Shown here one piece after another: positions 1 to 13,658 of a stretch of 64,000 nucleotides of DNA. The notes beneath the pieces were generated by a model. The model did no database searches. It was not told where the DNA came from and saw only the letters and a list, made by a program, of their open reading frames with translations. The stretch is from Vespula vulgaris (taxonomy: Eukaryota; Arthropoda; Insecta; Hymenoptera; Vespidae). The stretch's first letter is position 1; every line of letters begins with the position of its first letter. The translations under genes and the position numbers were made by a program. The stretch covers positions 2,384,001-2,448,000 of the forward strand of contig NC_066595.1 in NCBI RefSeq assembly GCF_905475345.1, written 5' to 3'.

Positions 1-2913
1 CAAAAAGAAAAAAAGAAAACAAAAAACAAAAAAAATTATCTCTATCCGACACCTTCGTTTCTCGTCTCATCGAAAATGATTAAAAATTTGTTTCTGTTTT
101 TTTATTTATTTCAAGGTTATCCGTTTACATCATCGAACGAAATAAATAAAACGATTCTGTGTAGTACGAATGTTCTGTTAAAACGGATTGAAAGATTCAA
201 AGATACGCTGGAACGATGAGAAAGTTCGTCTGGTAGACGATCATTGACCCTGAAATATCATAGCCCAGAGCAGTACGTGGAGTCAAGGGTTGAAATTCAA
301 GGCCAAGCTATCCTTACGAAGAACGTGCATAAAAGCGTACGATACTATTACCAAGTCAAGAAAGGAATCTAAAAACGAAAAGAAGAAACGTTCTCGTACT
401 TGCTCGTTTACTAGTGGTTGAACTTTCGAACTAAAAAGATTTATGTTCGACGATGCGTAAATGTTCAATGGAGGAAAGTCCTTTTATATTTATTTTCTTG
501 AAATATATTCCAGCGCGATAATAAAAGGAGAAGAGAGAAAGAAAAAAAGAAAAAAAGAAAGAAAGAAAGGAAGGAAGACGAACAAGAATGGAAGAGACAA
601 TTTCTGTTTTAAAAAGTTTTACTTTCGAGTTTAATATCTCGCATTCGTGATCTCGTTCGTAGACAAAAGATTCGAAAGTCTAAGAAACGCGAGACGGCTT
701 CGACGTTCATGGAAAAGCAAGCAACGCACGAGTCTATGAGGATATGAAAAGTGATTCTAGAAAAGGACGAGAAACTAACGGTTAGAATGGTATGCTGTGG
801 AATACATAGTTGCTATTGCCAGATAGTCCCGGTTTCGTATCGAGTATACTGAGAGTGAATGTGAGTCATTTCGTATGGGCGTCGAAAGCACATTGGTATG
901 CTCTACGAGGAGGACCAGCATGTCCTTGTGCGATCAAAACACATACACAAATATCTCACAAGTCACATATATATAAATAAATATATTACAGATGGACTAG
1001 ATGGACTTATATACCTATTGCGTATTGCGAATGTGTTAGCAATGAAGCTTTCGTACGAATGACGTTGCGTTATCAGTTTTGCTCTCACTTTTTCTTTCTT
1101 TCCTTCTTTCTTTCTTTCTCTTTCTCTTTCTCTTTCTTTCCAAGGAAGTCTAATGACCTATCGCGAAGGCCGAATTGCGCAGAGTGCGTCGATTAGAATT
1201 ATTAGAAACGTGTTTTGAGTGCGCACGATTTTTTACGTCTCCGTTACGCGTCGAGTAAAAGTGAACTGTGATTTACATTATCGCTGATGCAGGTTATAAA
1301 AGTAATGGAAAAAAACATTACTTTTTTTTTTCTTTGCCTTTCTTCTTTTCTTTTCTTTCTTTTTCTTTTTTTTTTAATTATCCAAGCAAGAAGTTCGTTA
1401 GAAGACATTTTTAATTAACGAGATTAAGCTCTCGTTATCGTTCTGTTAATATCGTTATAGATCATAATTTTCGATTAATCGGTGATCGATCGATCGAACA
1501 AATTATGATGAGAAAGAAAATAATTATGAAGGAAAAGAAAAAAAAAAAAGCAGGATGAAGGACTGTCGTATTGCAGCGAAGCGTTTAATCGTAGATCATC
1601 GATCAATAAACGATAATACCAAATCGTTAGAGTAAACACACACTCGTGCTTGTACCTAACGTCTGGACACGAAGAAAGCGTTGAGATTCGCGTCCATTAT
1701 ATGCATTAGCCTCGCTTTCGCAGTTCAACGTGCACGGTTTCTCTCCGTTTGATTGCTTTCTTAAAGGATGAAACTAGGCTTAGGAAATACTACGTAGATA
1801 TATTTCTGATTGAAAAATATTTTTACAAAAAGAGAGAAAAAAAAAATAATCTTCTCAATTAATCTTCCGACAATTAATCGACGAAGTTTAATCGATCCCT
1901 CAAAGAATTTCAACGTTTTCTATCGACGAGATCGAAATTCGAAAAATGATCGATCGATCGTTTGGCGTATCAATTTCGAAAGTTACGTCGAAATCGATTA
2001 ATATTCCATGGGTGAACTTTGAAGGAGGTCATCGGGTTAAGACCATAAAAAAAATAAAAAGAAAATAACAAATAAATAATATTACACGACGTTCCCTTAA
2101 CGAATCGGTGAAAGTGAGAAAGACAGAAAGAATAATTGTACGTTCCCTAGATATAATCGATAACCCTTTCGATATCGATATATCGATTTTATTACGTGCG
2201 AAACACGACTGAACGTGTACTCAATGCATTCCCGTGTACCTTCGATCTTTATTGCGATCGTTATCTCGTTATACCTGCTTAGTATTTAAAGGAACGATTG
2301 TATACCAAAGCTATCTAACGTTTGCTTTTATAGTGATCGAAATCATATGAGGAACGTTTGATTTTTGATTAAAAAAGAAAAAGTGATTGGTACTAAATCA
2401 ACAAGTTAATAGTAATCCATTTAATCGGTTATTTGTCTTTCGTATTTTACTTTCATTAATTTATTACTGAGAGAAACATTCGAAGTGATCTTTTTAAATT
2501 GTATTTTTTCTATTTCCTCGATCTTTATTCTTACGTGATACTTAATGCGAGTACATATCGAAAGAATTATGAATGTCGAAAGAATTATGAATCAAGAAAA
2601 AAAGAAAGACAAATAAAAAGGTAGAAAGAGAGAGAGGAGGGAGGGGGAGGGAGAGAGGGAAGAGAGAGAGATTTCCGTTTTTCATAGAAATAAATACTTC
2701 GAGGGGTGTCTAACCGTGAAAGACGAGTTGCGATACTTTCGTTATCCCACATGATCCGTGATCCATGTCGAGCTCAAAGTATGTGAGAAAAGTAGAATGC
2801 GTAGAACTAGGAAATGCCATAAAGGCCGGATTACACTTCGTGTATCTATCTAGACGTTTACGTAAAATACTGGTATATATATATACGTGTGTATACATAC
2901 ATACATACATACA

Positions 2914-2983
<70 letters not shown>

Positions 2984-3832
2984 TGCTAGATAAAAAGAAA
3001 TCAATGCAGATTAGAATGGAAATCTTTTACGTAAACATGTGTTACCGAATTTATAATCTCTATGAAAAAATGAATATATTAATAATAATAATAAGAATTA
3101 TTATTATTGTTATTATCATCACGATTATATTCAAATTAAGAGATCTCGTTTGAAAGGGAAAAGTATAAGAAAACGACGACGACAATGACGGCGATGACAA
3201 TGACGATCACGACGACGATGATGATGATGTTGATGATGATCGTGGGTACGAAAGTGAAAAATGTGTGAAATTAACGCACGTTTCTCATTCAACTCTAAAG
3301 CATTTGTAGACACAAAGAGAATAATGAACTCGCGAGAAAAATTGTTTACCGGTTGGTGCACTGTCAGCAACACGATTCTGAGAAGGTGAAATTCGAACGT
3401 ACGAGCATAATGCATTAATGATTACGGTACCAACATGGCTACTTACTTATGTTTAAATTGAAGGCGAACGCGTTCGATAGTAATGATTCGGAAATGATGA
3501 ATAATGAAGAGAAAGTCACAACTTCTGTGCGCAATATTATTCCGACGTAACTATGCGGGAATAATCGCACGCGATATGTACCCACCGTAAAAGTCGTAAA
3601 AGACGATTAATATCTATTTTCTCTTGATGAACTATCATATTTTATTAGACGTAATTATCCAATCGATAAATAGAGAAACGTTTATCGATTCTTTTAAAGT
3701 CGAACCGTCGCGAACGAACATTTTTCGAAATAAAATTCGAATGCACTAATCAATTGAATTATATCGTTGTAATGTCGTGCACGACACGGAAACACACATC
3801 ACACGCGGGGTTAGAAGTGTTAAAAAAATATA

Positions 3833-3863
<31 letters not shown>

Positions 3864-3945
3864 AAAACGACAAGAGTAAAAAAAAAAAGATGAAAATGAA
3901 TTTATATACATATGTAATATGTATTGAAAGGAGTCGCGTACGTAC
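1..3945. other. Non-coding flank, probably intron of the left CPR gene
   Basis: I see no convincing gene on either strand. The stretch lies downstream of the minus-strand donor at 3945, so it is probably the first intron of the left-edge cuticular gene. It holds CT/GA-rich tracts, an ATAC tandem repeat running into an AT repeat (about 2889-2980), a GAC/GAT trinucleotide tract (about 3172-3240) and a poly-A run near 3836. I looked on the minus strand for the CPR motifs present in the sister genes (DGSYxYG, GKYGFVDDTG) and did not find them. Confidence 0.6.
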
Positions 3946-3963
3946 CAATAGAAAAATCCTCAT
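3946..3963 (-). CDS. First coding exon of a third cuticular-type gene (partial)
   Basis: Minus-strand ATG at 3963-3961 opens six codons (Met-Arg-Ile-Phe-Leu-Leu) and runs into a strong donor GTACGT at 3945. A TATA box lies about 100 nt upstream. The layout matches the confirmed CPR gene at 7616-9711, whose first exon is also exactly six codons, phase 0, ending at GTACGT, and which also starts a hydrophobic signal peptide. That two more CPR genes follow on the same strand at about 6-9 kb spacing suggests the same family, but no chitin-binding domain is visible because exon 2 is absent from the window or too far left. Cuticular identity is therefore inference from position and architecture; the exon itself is well supported. 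Confidence 0.6.
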
Positions 3964-6900
3964 GTTGTCTCCGTTTGTGAAGGGTTCGACGGTGAAGTAT
4001 ACGGTCCTCTGAGAGTTTCACTGAGAGAGTGCAGTGGGATAGTACCCACCGCAGTCCTTTATAACCTATACGAAGGCTTTTGCCAATAGTGGGGGCATCT
4101 TGGATAGGCACTCGTTGCTCATCGGCACTGGAACACCCGCGAATTAGATTCTTAGATGGCCTACTGTGTTATGGCATGGCCATTGCCAAATCATATAGGA
4201 TCAGGGGAGGGGTGTCTCATTGCCAAATTGTAACAGCCTAAATTCTTTCTCGTATTCGCTCGATAAAATTGGCATACATGTTTTACTCGTGTAATTTTTT
4301 TTTAATTCGTACGAAATAAACTTCGTGAGATCACGAGTTTGATTTTTGATAGCGAGCGACGAATAGAACAAATTTATTCTACTTTCTTCGAGGTTCTTTT
4401 CTTACGACGAGAATTCCAGCACGTTATTAAATACACATATCTAACAAGTATTTTTTAAATTGCTGGTAATTTTTTTTTTCTTTTCCTTCTTTTCCTTTTA
4501 AACACTTCGCGCACTAAGAGATACATAACGTTTATTTGAAATTACTTTTCATAAGGACGAAGGAAATTGATTTCAGATGATTTTCGAGCAATTTTCCTTT
4601 TCGATCGAATTCTTCCGCGAGGAATATAAAAATATAACGCTACGTCGAGCACGTCGAGAAATAAACATCTGTCGAGAAGAAAGTGCTGGAAAGATCGTCA
4701 CCGATATCTAAAACGGGCTCTATCTATCTCTCTCTTTCTCTCTGTCCTTTTCGCTTACTCTCGAAGCCGGATATAATATTAATTCGGGAGAGTTTCTTGC
4801 AATTGATACCTTTCTAAATCGGCCATCACTTCCGCGATATAATTTAGTTCGCACAGTAGATAGTTATATCTTTATTTAAAAGCGTGAATTTATTGAATAT
4901 TTATACGGAACGATAACGAAGTAAGTGAAAATATAATTCTTTATACCACGCATGCGATGTTCGATAATCATTCGGCCATCGTCGTAATTATTCTTTCAAA
5001 GAATATAAGAGTCGACTTAGAACGCGATGAAAAACACACTTGCCTACTTTCATTATCACGACGGTAGTGTTCACTCTCAGGATCATCAATGGAGAAGCTA
5101 CGGCTGCTTGGCACGTGCTAGAAAGAGGAAAGAGAGAGGATAGTAAAAGAGAGAGGATCGTCACGTCTTCATTTATTCGAGCCATCGATTCATTCGATCG
5201 TCAGGATCAACGTAGCAAACACGTGCCTAATCGGACAATACGATTTAATCAATTAATATTTCAACAAATTTTTTGAAGAAAAAAAAATAAGAAAAAAAAA
5301 AAATCCTTCAAAAATTGTTTCATTGACAACATTTTAGAAATAAATTCAGACTTATCGACTGACTCACTGCGTTCAAGGGAAAAACAAGGAAAAAGTAATC
5401 GAAGAACACTAAATAATATACGATGTATCTCGAAGCGACGGATGCTCGACTGACCGTCTTAAAACTTTCGAAGGGGAAAGTTATTTTCACGCACCTATTT
5501 TCACGCTCACGGAGTCCTTCAGCCGTCGACACGTTACACGTTCATAGGTACATATTTAATTTCGTTCGTTCCTTTCGTTACTCGTACTTCACTTGTGTAA
5601 TCTTTTTCTTTTTTTTTTCTTCTTCTTTCTATTTTTTCTTTCTTTTATTTTTTATTTCTTTTTTTCTTTCCTTCTTACTCTTATGCGTTATATAAAGATA
5701 ATGAATTTTATTTAATTAACCAATCCGCATTCTTGGCTCGGTCGTCGTCCGAGCATCGGCCATTTTAGTTCCGTTTTCTTATTTCTTTTTGTCGAAAAAA
5801 TAAAAAAAAAATTTTTTTTGATTAACATACTTTTTGGTACACAAGCACGCGATAAGAAAATGTTTTCATAATTTATTTGAAACTTACTGTTATAAAATAA
5901 AAAAAAAAAAAAAGGAAAGAAAAAACCAAGAAATTATACCTATATATATCTTCGATGAGTTCTTTTTGGCTACGAAAGAGGTGAACGGTTAATGGCATGT
6001 AATTCACGATTTTTATACGGCCATGTTATTTATAGACGCACTTACGTAAAGTTCGAATCTTCGTCCACATAACGTCACACCTGCATAATAAATGCATGAA
6101 CGGTCCCGACTTGCGTGTAAGAAGGTCAACGTACATTAAGTAATGCTCACCTCGCGCGGACAAAGGTGCATTATGATGATGCGATTGTTTGGTACGTTGC
6201 CAAGATACTCAATTTCCAGAATACTCCTTGATCGTTTAGATCGCATTCACATAAATTTTCAAATAATATAATCATCTAAATCAGAGAGCCCGTCAAATTG
6301 AATAAAATCCAACTGGAATTTCAATGATGTTGAGAATCGTGAGAATCGGATTTCTATCAAGCAATAAATCTTTTAACAGGCTAATCGAAGCAGTCTAATT
6401 ATCTATATTAGTTTCATTGTTAAACAGGATACGTTACGGTCACGTTCCCAAAGTTTAATGAGATACCGACCTCGATTCCTACAGTTTGAAAACCGGATCT
6501 ACACGTTTGTACAATGGGTTGCCATTACCAAGGGGCAAGCCCGCCCGACAAAATGGACATTCCATGTTAAAATTCAACGTGATTTTGTAATTATTATTCG
6601 TGTGAATTTGTCGATCTGATAGACGCAAAAAAAATCTTGCAACCTTGTTTCCTTAATCCTTGAATCCTCGGAAAGTAAAAGTTACTATTATGTTTCTGAA
6701 TGTGTTAATAATGAGTTTAGATATCTGTATATATGTACGTCTATCTCTATCTGCCATTTTACAAGTATTTCAGATAGGAGCAAAAACAGAAAAAGGAAAA
6801 GGATTCCAAGTATAAAATAAGAAAAACAACGATCAAAGACCGATCAAGGATGGATTATCGTGGGATATTCGTTTTATTAATGATCTTCTCTTTATTTCGA

Positions 6901-7615
6901 TTTAATTACATTATAATAACCTAATGATAAAATGGAGGAGAGACGTGGGCTCCCACGTGACTCGAGAACACGACAATACTCGTGTCCTTTTCCTTTCTCT
7001 TTTTTTTTTTCTCATAAAGAGCACGTACAGTGCCGATTAACAATTTCATAATGAACTAATCATACTGTTTTTCGAATCCATTTTTCCGCTTCGCCTAATT
7101 CATATAATTTACGAAGTTTGGCGTAAATGGCAAGAATTCGCGTTAATATAATTGTAATCGTCCAAAGAAAGGATTACGGTTCACGGACAAACTATCGGAA
7201 CAAGGATCCTCATGATTTGATCTTGATGCCTGTTGCTTTCGCAAGAGTTCATAGAAAGCAAAAAAAGAATTAACAGAAATCGACTTTATCGATTGACCTC
7301 GAGATACTTCCCCTTCTCTTTCTCTTTCTCTCTCTCTCTCTCTCTCCTTTTCTTTTTAAGAGCGATCGATCAACCTTAACGAAACGTGAACATAATTGTT
7401 CCGGTAGTAAATCGTACACAGAATAATCACGAGTTATAGAATTCACTCGTTCATCATTATCGTACCGTCCTCGAATCCATTCTTTTTTTATGACGCGGAT
7501 CCCTAATCTCTAAGTATGAATTAGAAAGAAAAAAAAAAAAAAAAAGGAAAAATAAAAGAAAATGCACTGTATGATTTCTGGCAGTCATAGAATCGATGAT
7601 ATTAGACTAGACGAG
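3964..7615. other. Intergenic region between CPR genes
   Basis: Apart from the promoter at 4020-4063 I see no gene. The stretch contains CT tracts (around 4720, 5610-5690 and 7316-7345), short complex segments at 4120-4215 and 6060-6200 that could be regulatory, and the 3' flank of the minus-strand gene ending at 7616. No clear AATAAA was found on the minus strand close to that stop codon. Confidence 0.5.
4020..4063 (-). promoter_or_regulatory. TATA and initiator of the left-edge gene
   Basis: Reading the minus strand, TATAAA (4063-4058) sits within GGTTATAAAGG. About 30 nt downstream is CACTGCA, and at 4024-4020 a TCAGT arthropod initiator. The coding start follows at 3963. The TATA-to-start spacing suits a short 5' UTR like those of the two sister genes. 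Confidence 0.6.
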
Positions 7616-9711
7616 CTAGTAATAACCGAAGCTAATGTCGTGCAATGGTGGCGCTACACCTTGCGGTAGAGCGTAATCTCTAGCAAGCTGATCAAGGATA
7701 CCACCACTTTGACTGCGCGTTTGAGGTTGGCCGCGTTCCTGAACTGGAGCCGGAGCGAATTGAGCGGGACCTTGATTGTAAACCTGAGAGGTTGGTGCTG
7801 GTTCGTCGTAGGACTGTTGTAGCAAAGGTGATTGACGAGAAATCGTTGGAGAGAAGATCGGTGCTTTTGGTAAAGCCGGTTGTGAGGGAGCCTGTTGTGC
7901 TGGTGCATAAACAGCTTGGGTGTGCGTTTGAGGCGGTGATTGGTATTGGGGTTGACGTGGAATAGCTGGTTGAGCCGGTTGAGGTCTGGCAGCTTGTTGA
8001 TAGTCATAATCCTGATAGTTCTGAGCTTGTAGAGCCTCTTTACTCGTTGTTTCGTCTACCAAGGTCGGCGGAGCCACTGTGATACCTTCGCCAGCCGGTT
8101 GGAAACCGTATTGATTCGCTCCGTACTCAACAACTCGGACCTTTCCAGTATCGTCGACGAATCCGTACTTGCCCTTCACTTCGCCACCTGGTAATTTCGT
8201 CTCGATCTTGAAAGAACCGTCGGCTCCTTCGAAACCATACGTATAAGAACCATCCTCGTTGTGTCTATTGATTTGCTTGAGAATAGCCACCGGCGTTGGT
8301 TTCGGACTGGGCGGTGCTGCTGCTTGTTGTCGAGTCGGTGCTGCATCCGACGAATAACTCCTTGGGGTTGGGTGAGCTGGCCTAGGTGCCTGATAATCGG
8401 CATAGTCGTCGATCTGTTGATACTGCTGTGCCGATACCGACAGTATCAGACCAACCACCGTTGCCACCTAAAAATATTATACCCATCTAATGTTTATTGC
8501 ATTCTCTAATATTTAATAAATCGCCGCCGAGTAAAAAAGACTATTGGCTGATTCTTCTGGTAGATTTATAAAACAACGATTCGTAATTTCAACGAACGTC
8601 CTTTGGCAGGATCTTAATCTTCATATAACGAAGTTACTTTAACACGAATAAAAGTTCTGCGTTAACAACACCGTGAATTCTTTTCCACGAAACGCAATTC
8701 TTGATATCTCTTGCAATCTCAAATACGAATGAAATGTTCAACATATACGTATTTGCACACGTATTCTATAAATAGTGGACGTTAATAGACTAGCCGGATA
8801 ACGGCATAGCAGCATACTTCCTGTAAGTTCCGCCCGAGCGAACACACAAGTATGGTATATTATTCTAAACTAGTCTTTCACACTCGAAGCACTTTCGCCG
8901 TGATATTACGTATGATAATCCTTACATATTCAATTCCTACAAATATGTGTGTTAAACGTTCGAAATTATGTAATTCTCTAACACGGAAAAAGTTGATCTA
9001 GTTCGTTCGTTCGTTCCTTCGTTCGTTCTTACAAATCATATCTTTCTTTGCGTAACGATACGGAAGAAAGTTAGGAAAAACATTTGTACGATTATCTCTA
9101 ACACTTTTCAAGGGCTCCATCGCGGAAGTAAGCAACGTATAATATAATCTTGCTATCGTGTTTCACGATAACGATCGAAGTTCCGTCGTCCATAAATCTA
9201 CCAATAGAAGACAGTCGTTTTCACGATCAATTACGATCGATTGTTACGAAGACAGAACGGTGCTCACAATGAAATCCCTTTCACTGACTCGAAATATGTT
9301 GCGAAGGAAAAAAGATTAAAAAAAAATAAAAAAAAAAAAATAAAAAGAAATAAAATAAAAAAAAAAAACAAAAAAAAAATTAATCAAGAATAAAAAATAA
9401 AAGGTCGACTTATTTGATCACTCCGTCATCGTTATCCTTGTTATTTATACACACACCGAACACTTTATTCGTCACAATATGCGAAAGTTCACAAGAAGTT
9501 TCACACGCGAAGTTTTTGTCCGTTTCTTTTTATTTTTCCTCCCTTTCCTCCTCTTTTTTTTCTTTTTCTTTTTCCTTTCGTTCTCTCTCGAGGTCTTCGA
9601 TCACAGAAAAAAGAAAAAAAGACAGAAAAAGGAAAGAGAGAAAAAAAAAGAAAAGAAAAATCAAAGGATGCTGCACCAACGTGTGATACGTACCGTCACG
9701 TAGGTGTACAT
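7616..9711 (-). CDS. Cuticular protein with RR chitin-binding domain (CPR family), 289 aa
   Basis: Structural protein of the exoskeleton, secreted and bound to chitin. Two exons: 9694-9711 (ATG plus five codons, donor GTACGT at 9693) and 7616-8467 (acceptor TTTTTAG, phase 0), intron 1226 bp. The joined N-terminus MYTYVTVATVVGLILSVSA is a clear signal peptide, cleaved about residue 19 before QQ. The large exon opens with GTG, a valine codon and not a start. A Rebers-Riddiford domain spans about residues 76-142: DGSYTYGFEGADGS, GKYGFVDDTG, VVEYGANQYGF, then the GITVAPPTL tail. The C-terminal half is Pro/Gln-rich with many AP and QP pairs, as in soft or flexible cuticle proteins, and ends in FGYY. 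The paralogue at 16390-18774 shares the ILKQIN(R/K)HN lead-in. The domain resembles the subgroup containing Drosophila Cpr97Ea/97Eb and Cpr66D, so I give no symbol. Confidence 0.93.
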
Positions 9712-9800
9712 TGTGTCCTGTTCGTTCGATTGTGTTAGTGTATGTGAATGTAAGTAGGCAGCGAGGCTAGAGTACCGGCTGTTGCTCGAACTGAGGCCCT

Positions 9801-9807
9801 CATATAC
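9801..9807 (-). promoter_or_regulatory. TATA-like box of the 289-aa CPR gene
   Basis: Minus strand reads GGTATATGAG. A start site about 30 nt downstream would fall near 9772-9776, leaving a 5' UTR of about 60 nt before the ATG at 9711. The same distance logic holds for the two neighbouring CPR promoters. Confidence 0.55.
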
Positions 9808-10408
9808 CTTACTGGACCCCCCGTTCCTGCCCTCTCCACCGTACCCTCATGCTCTTGTTCCCTGCTCCGGGGGACTTTCACTATCTATTCGAGTTCTGTA
9901 CGCTCGCCTTGTCCTCTTACAGCACCTTATATCCCCTAAACCAAATGACGCCTTCCCCACCCAATTGTAAAACGCCCCTCTTTGAACTACACTTTCAAAA
10001 AACGAAAAATATATGTTTCACACTTTTTCTTCTGCAAAAAAAAAAAAAAGAAGATAATGTACCGACATAAAGAAGAGAAACAATTTGAAAACTTGATAAA
10101 CAGTTCAATTTCTTTTTCTTTTCCTCCTGTTTGTTTTTTTCCTTTTTCAAGAACCACCTGTAACATAAAGTGAATAAATCGAACGTTCTTTTTTACAAAG
10201 CTTGCAAACATTTTCCAGAGATACTAGAAAATTAAACATTTTTTATAAAAGCGATAAATTGTTATAAATCATCACGAAAAATGTATGAACCCGTGTATAT
10301 ATATTATATGTAAATATATATCAAGATATTTGAGTGTCTTCAAAATGTTTCAAGTGTCTCCCGATTAATTTCTGGATATTGATGTGGACTTAAAATTTCA
10401 ACGTCGAC

Positions 10409-10451
<43 letters not shown>

Positions 10452-12172
10452 TATACATGACAAGAAGAACGCGGACAAAAAGCTGTTTGGCAGGCGTCGA
10501 GCTTCTGTGAGAGAATATTATGTAAAAGCTGGGATATTGGGGTCAGTAAAGAGAAATTACAGGTGTACTTTTCGTTTCGTTTCGTTGCTCCGATCGAAAA
10601 ATCCTTTCCTCTTCTCTCTCCCTCTCTCCTTTTCTCTCTCTCTCTTTCTCTCAAGAGTTTAAATCGCGAAAATATAGATCGTTTGGTTCGACCGATCAAC
10701 ATGGTATTTAAAATGCTATGCGGCAGGCCCGTTAGACGACGACGGGTCTAACGAGTCTCTTTCTCTTTCTCTTTCCCTCTCTTTGACATGTTCCACATTT
10801 GTCGTTTAGTTCCAAACGATGCAAAGACTTTTCTAAGTAGACTCGTCTGGTCGAGTTTTATTATCGAGATATTACGTTCCCTTATCAAACATTGGTTACG
10901 AATAACCTAATCTTACCTAGCGTATAGAAAAACATCAAGCTAGCTCAAGTCAAACGTTCTTTTACTCTATGGAAAATCATAGGTGTTTCACTTTCACCGT
11001 AACTAACCGTCTAATCGCCATGTAAATTCATTTCTCTCTCTTTCTCTTTCTTTGATCATTCCTTCTAAATCAAACATCAATAAATTCGGTAAATATTGCC
11101 TTGGGAAGGGAAATCGAACGCTTTCGGGCTTAATAAACGACAACGTAATCGATCAGACTTGATAAAAGCTTTAATCTCTCTCTCTTTCTTTCTTTCTTTC
11201 TTTTTCATTTTTGGCTTTGATCTTTACGTAATACCGATCGCATAACACAATGCGAAGCATATGACGGGCTAGACTAGATAGTAATGTTCTCCACTTTACG
11301 CCGTTCTACGAAAGGAGAAAGCGTCTTGTAAAAAAAAAAAAGAAAAAAAAGAAAGAATAATCATTTGGCATCAATTTTACGCCAATCGATAGAAATCGAA
11401 GTATTCTTCTTTACCTAGCCGAATCCATTTTATTATTACAATCAATAAAACATTTATTTCCGAATGAAAATCATTTAATTATCTCATTAAAATTTATATG
11501 ACTTATTTTTTCATGTACGTGTACTTTCGTGAGTTCGTGTTTTGAATTTCATTAATTGTACCATACTTTTTATACTTCGTTCTGTACATTAATTATAATT
11601 TTTTTTTATTATCAAGAAGAAATGTTGGATAACGTATGTATATGTATTTTATGAAATTATATAGTGTAACCTATGTAAAAAAAAAAAAAAGAAAATATAT
11701 AAAAAATAATTGATCTAATATATATCCTCACAAATAAATCTTGTAAGTTTGAGAAAAAATTTTGCACATTGTTTTATCCTATATATTAATTATAATCATT
11801 TTGTTCTTTTTTTTTTTTTTTTTTTTAAATATATATCGTTCCTCTCTTTGTCTCTTTTTTCTTTCTTCGATCCAGCTGTAAAATGATTTTAAAATCTATT
11901 CGTCCTATCGATATTCTAATCGTTTGAAACTAACCCGATCTTTCTCTCTTCCATGCTCCCTCTAAGAAACGACCGCTTTGTTTACGATCCTGTTCTTGCC
12001 TTCTCAACCAAGCGAATGCTTTCACGGCCGTGAGACTTACGAGAAACGTAAATGCGATGAGGATGAAGAAAGTGGAGAGGGAAGAGAGAAAATGGAAGAG
12101 GAAAGAAGGACGAAAAGACAAGTCAAGTTCTCTCTCGAGGCGAATCGGTAAATTACTCGTGACCTTCCATAA

Positions 12173-12203
<31 letters not shown>

Positions 12204-12259
12204 ACATTAACTATAAGATACATATATATAGTCATTGATTTACTCTTTTTCTATGTCTT

Positions 12260-12560
12260 ACAAGAAACCGTAAAAATAAATGAAAAAAAAAAAAGAAAAA
12301 AAATACTGTTCTTTTACTCGTATAAGTTTGTCAAAGAATTATCACAAACTAGTTTTCCTCTTTTTCTAAATACATCGTTACTTTCGTAATTTGTTGCATA
12401 AAAATAGAAAGTCATCGATTGGCTTATATTTTTGTATGTTAAAGATAGACGGAAAAATATATGTGAGAAACAAAAAATAATATCAATTACCATTCGCATA
12501 TTGGCGAGTCACGAAATTATTTCTAAATCGGTTTTTCTTTCCTCTTTGTAAGTACATTGT

Positions 12561-12614
<54 letters not shown>

Positions 12615-13130
12615 TAAGTATATATTACAACATTGATACGCTCTTTCCCCTTTTCACATAAACTATTTGTTGTATTATCTTTTACTAAAACACAATTATA
12701 TTTTTACATAAAACTGAATGAAAGAAGAAAGAAAGAAAGATCGTATCTTCTTTATCAATTTCCACTCGTCCTAATCTCTAAATTATTTTTTAAGCGTGAT
12801 TATTTCATTTTTACTGCTTACAAGTTTACATTGCTGCTTTCATAATAACAATTGCATAAAAATAGAAAGTCATGAGATTTTATTTCGCACCACTTCTATT
12901 TCTTATAAAAGGGAATAGTAAAAATAAGTGCAAAAAAAAATAGAAAAAAAAAAAGAAAAAGAGAACAAAAAGAGAGAGAGAGAGAGAAAAACAAGAGAAA
13001 AAGAAAAAAAGAGAAAAGCACTCTTTGCATTCGTATAAATTTCAAAGTTATCTCTTTAACTGGTTTTTCCTCTTTGTAAATGCCTCTTTGTTGTTACTTT
13101 CATGATTATTGCATAAAAATAGAAAGTAAG
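12260..13130. repeat. Degenerate tandem repeat ending in TTGCATAAAAATAGAAAGT
   Basis: Three related segments end in nearly identical sequence: TTGCATAAAAATAGAAAGTCAT at about 12394, TTGCATAAAAATAGAAAGTCAT at about 12852, and TTGCATAAAAATAGAAAGTAAG at about 13106. Each is preceded by a TTTCCTCTTTxTAAATxC stretch and a TACTTTCxTxAT stretch. An A-rich tract and a TTCGTATAA motif also recur. An AT microsatellite is embedded between copies. No coding potential. Confidence 0.6.
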
Positions 13131-13255
13131 CGTAACGTCGCGGTCGCGTCGCGGCCGGAAAAACACGCTACCATCTTCCTATCGTCATCCTCGACGTACT
13201 CGAGTCTTACTCATTTGGATTATCCTCCTTAAGGAGAACACGAAGTATGTCGAAG

Positions 13256-13295
<40 letters not shown>

Positions 13296-13499
13296 GTGTA
13301 TGTTAAAGGCTGACGTGGTAGAGTCCTTTCTACTTCGAGAAGAAAGGTTGCAACGACAAGAATAATTTAGTACACGTTCTTTCTAATTTCTAATCTCCTT
13401 TGATTATTATTATAATAATTATTATTATTATCGTTATTATTATCATAACTATTATATATACATATATATGTATGTAAAACAATTATTATTTTATTATTA

Positions 13500-13547
<48 letters not shown>

Positions 13548-13623
13548 AGACAATTATTATCTTATTAATATTATTATTATTATTACTATTAATTTATTAT
13601 TAATACTATATTGTATTATCATT

Positions 13624-13658
<35 letters not shown>

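Noticed and set aside
7654..8403. Frames overlapping the CPR gene in other phases and on the plus strand
   Set aside because: Shadows of the real Pro/Gln-rich coding exon.
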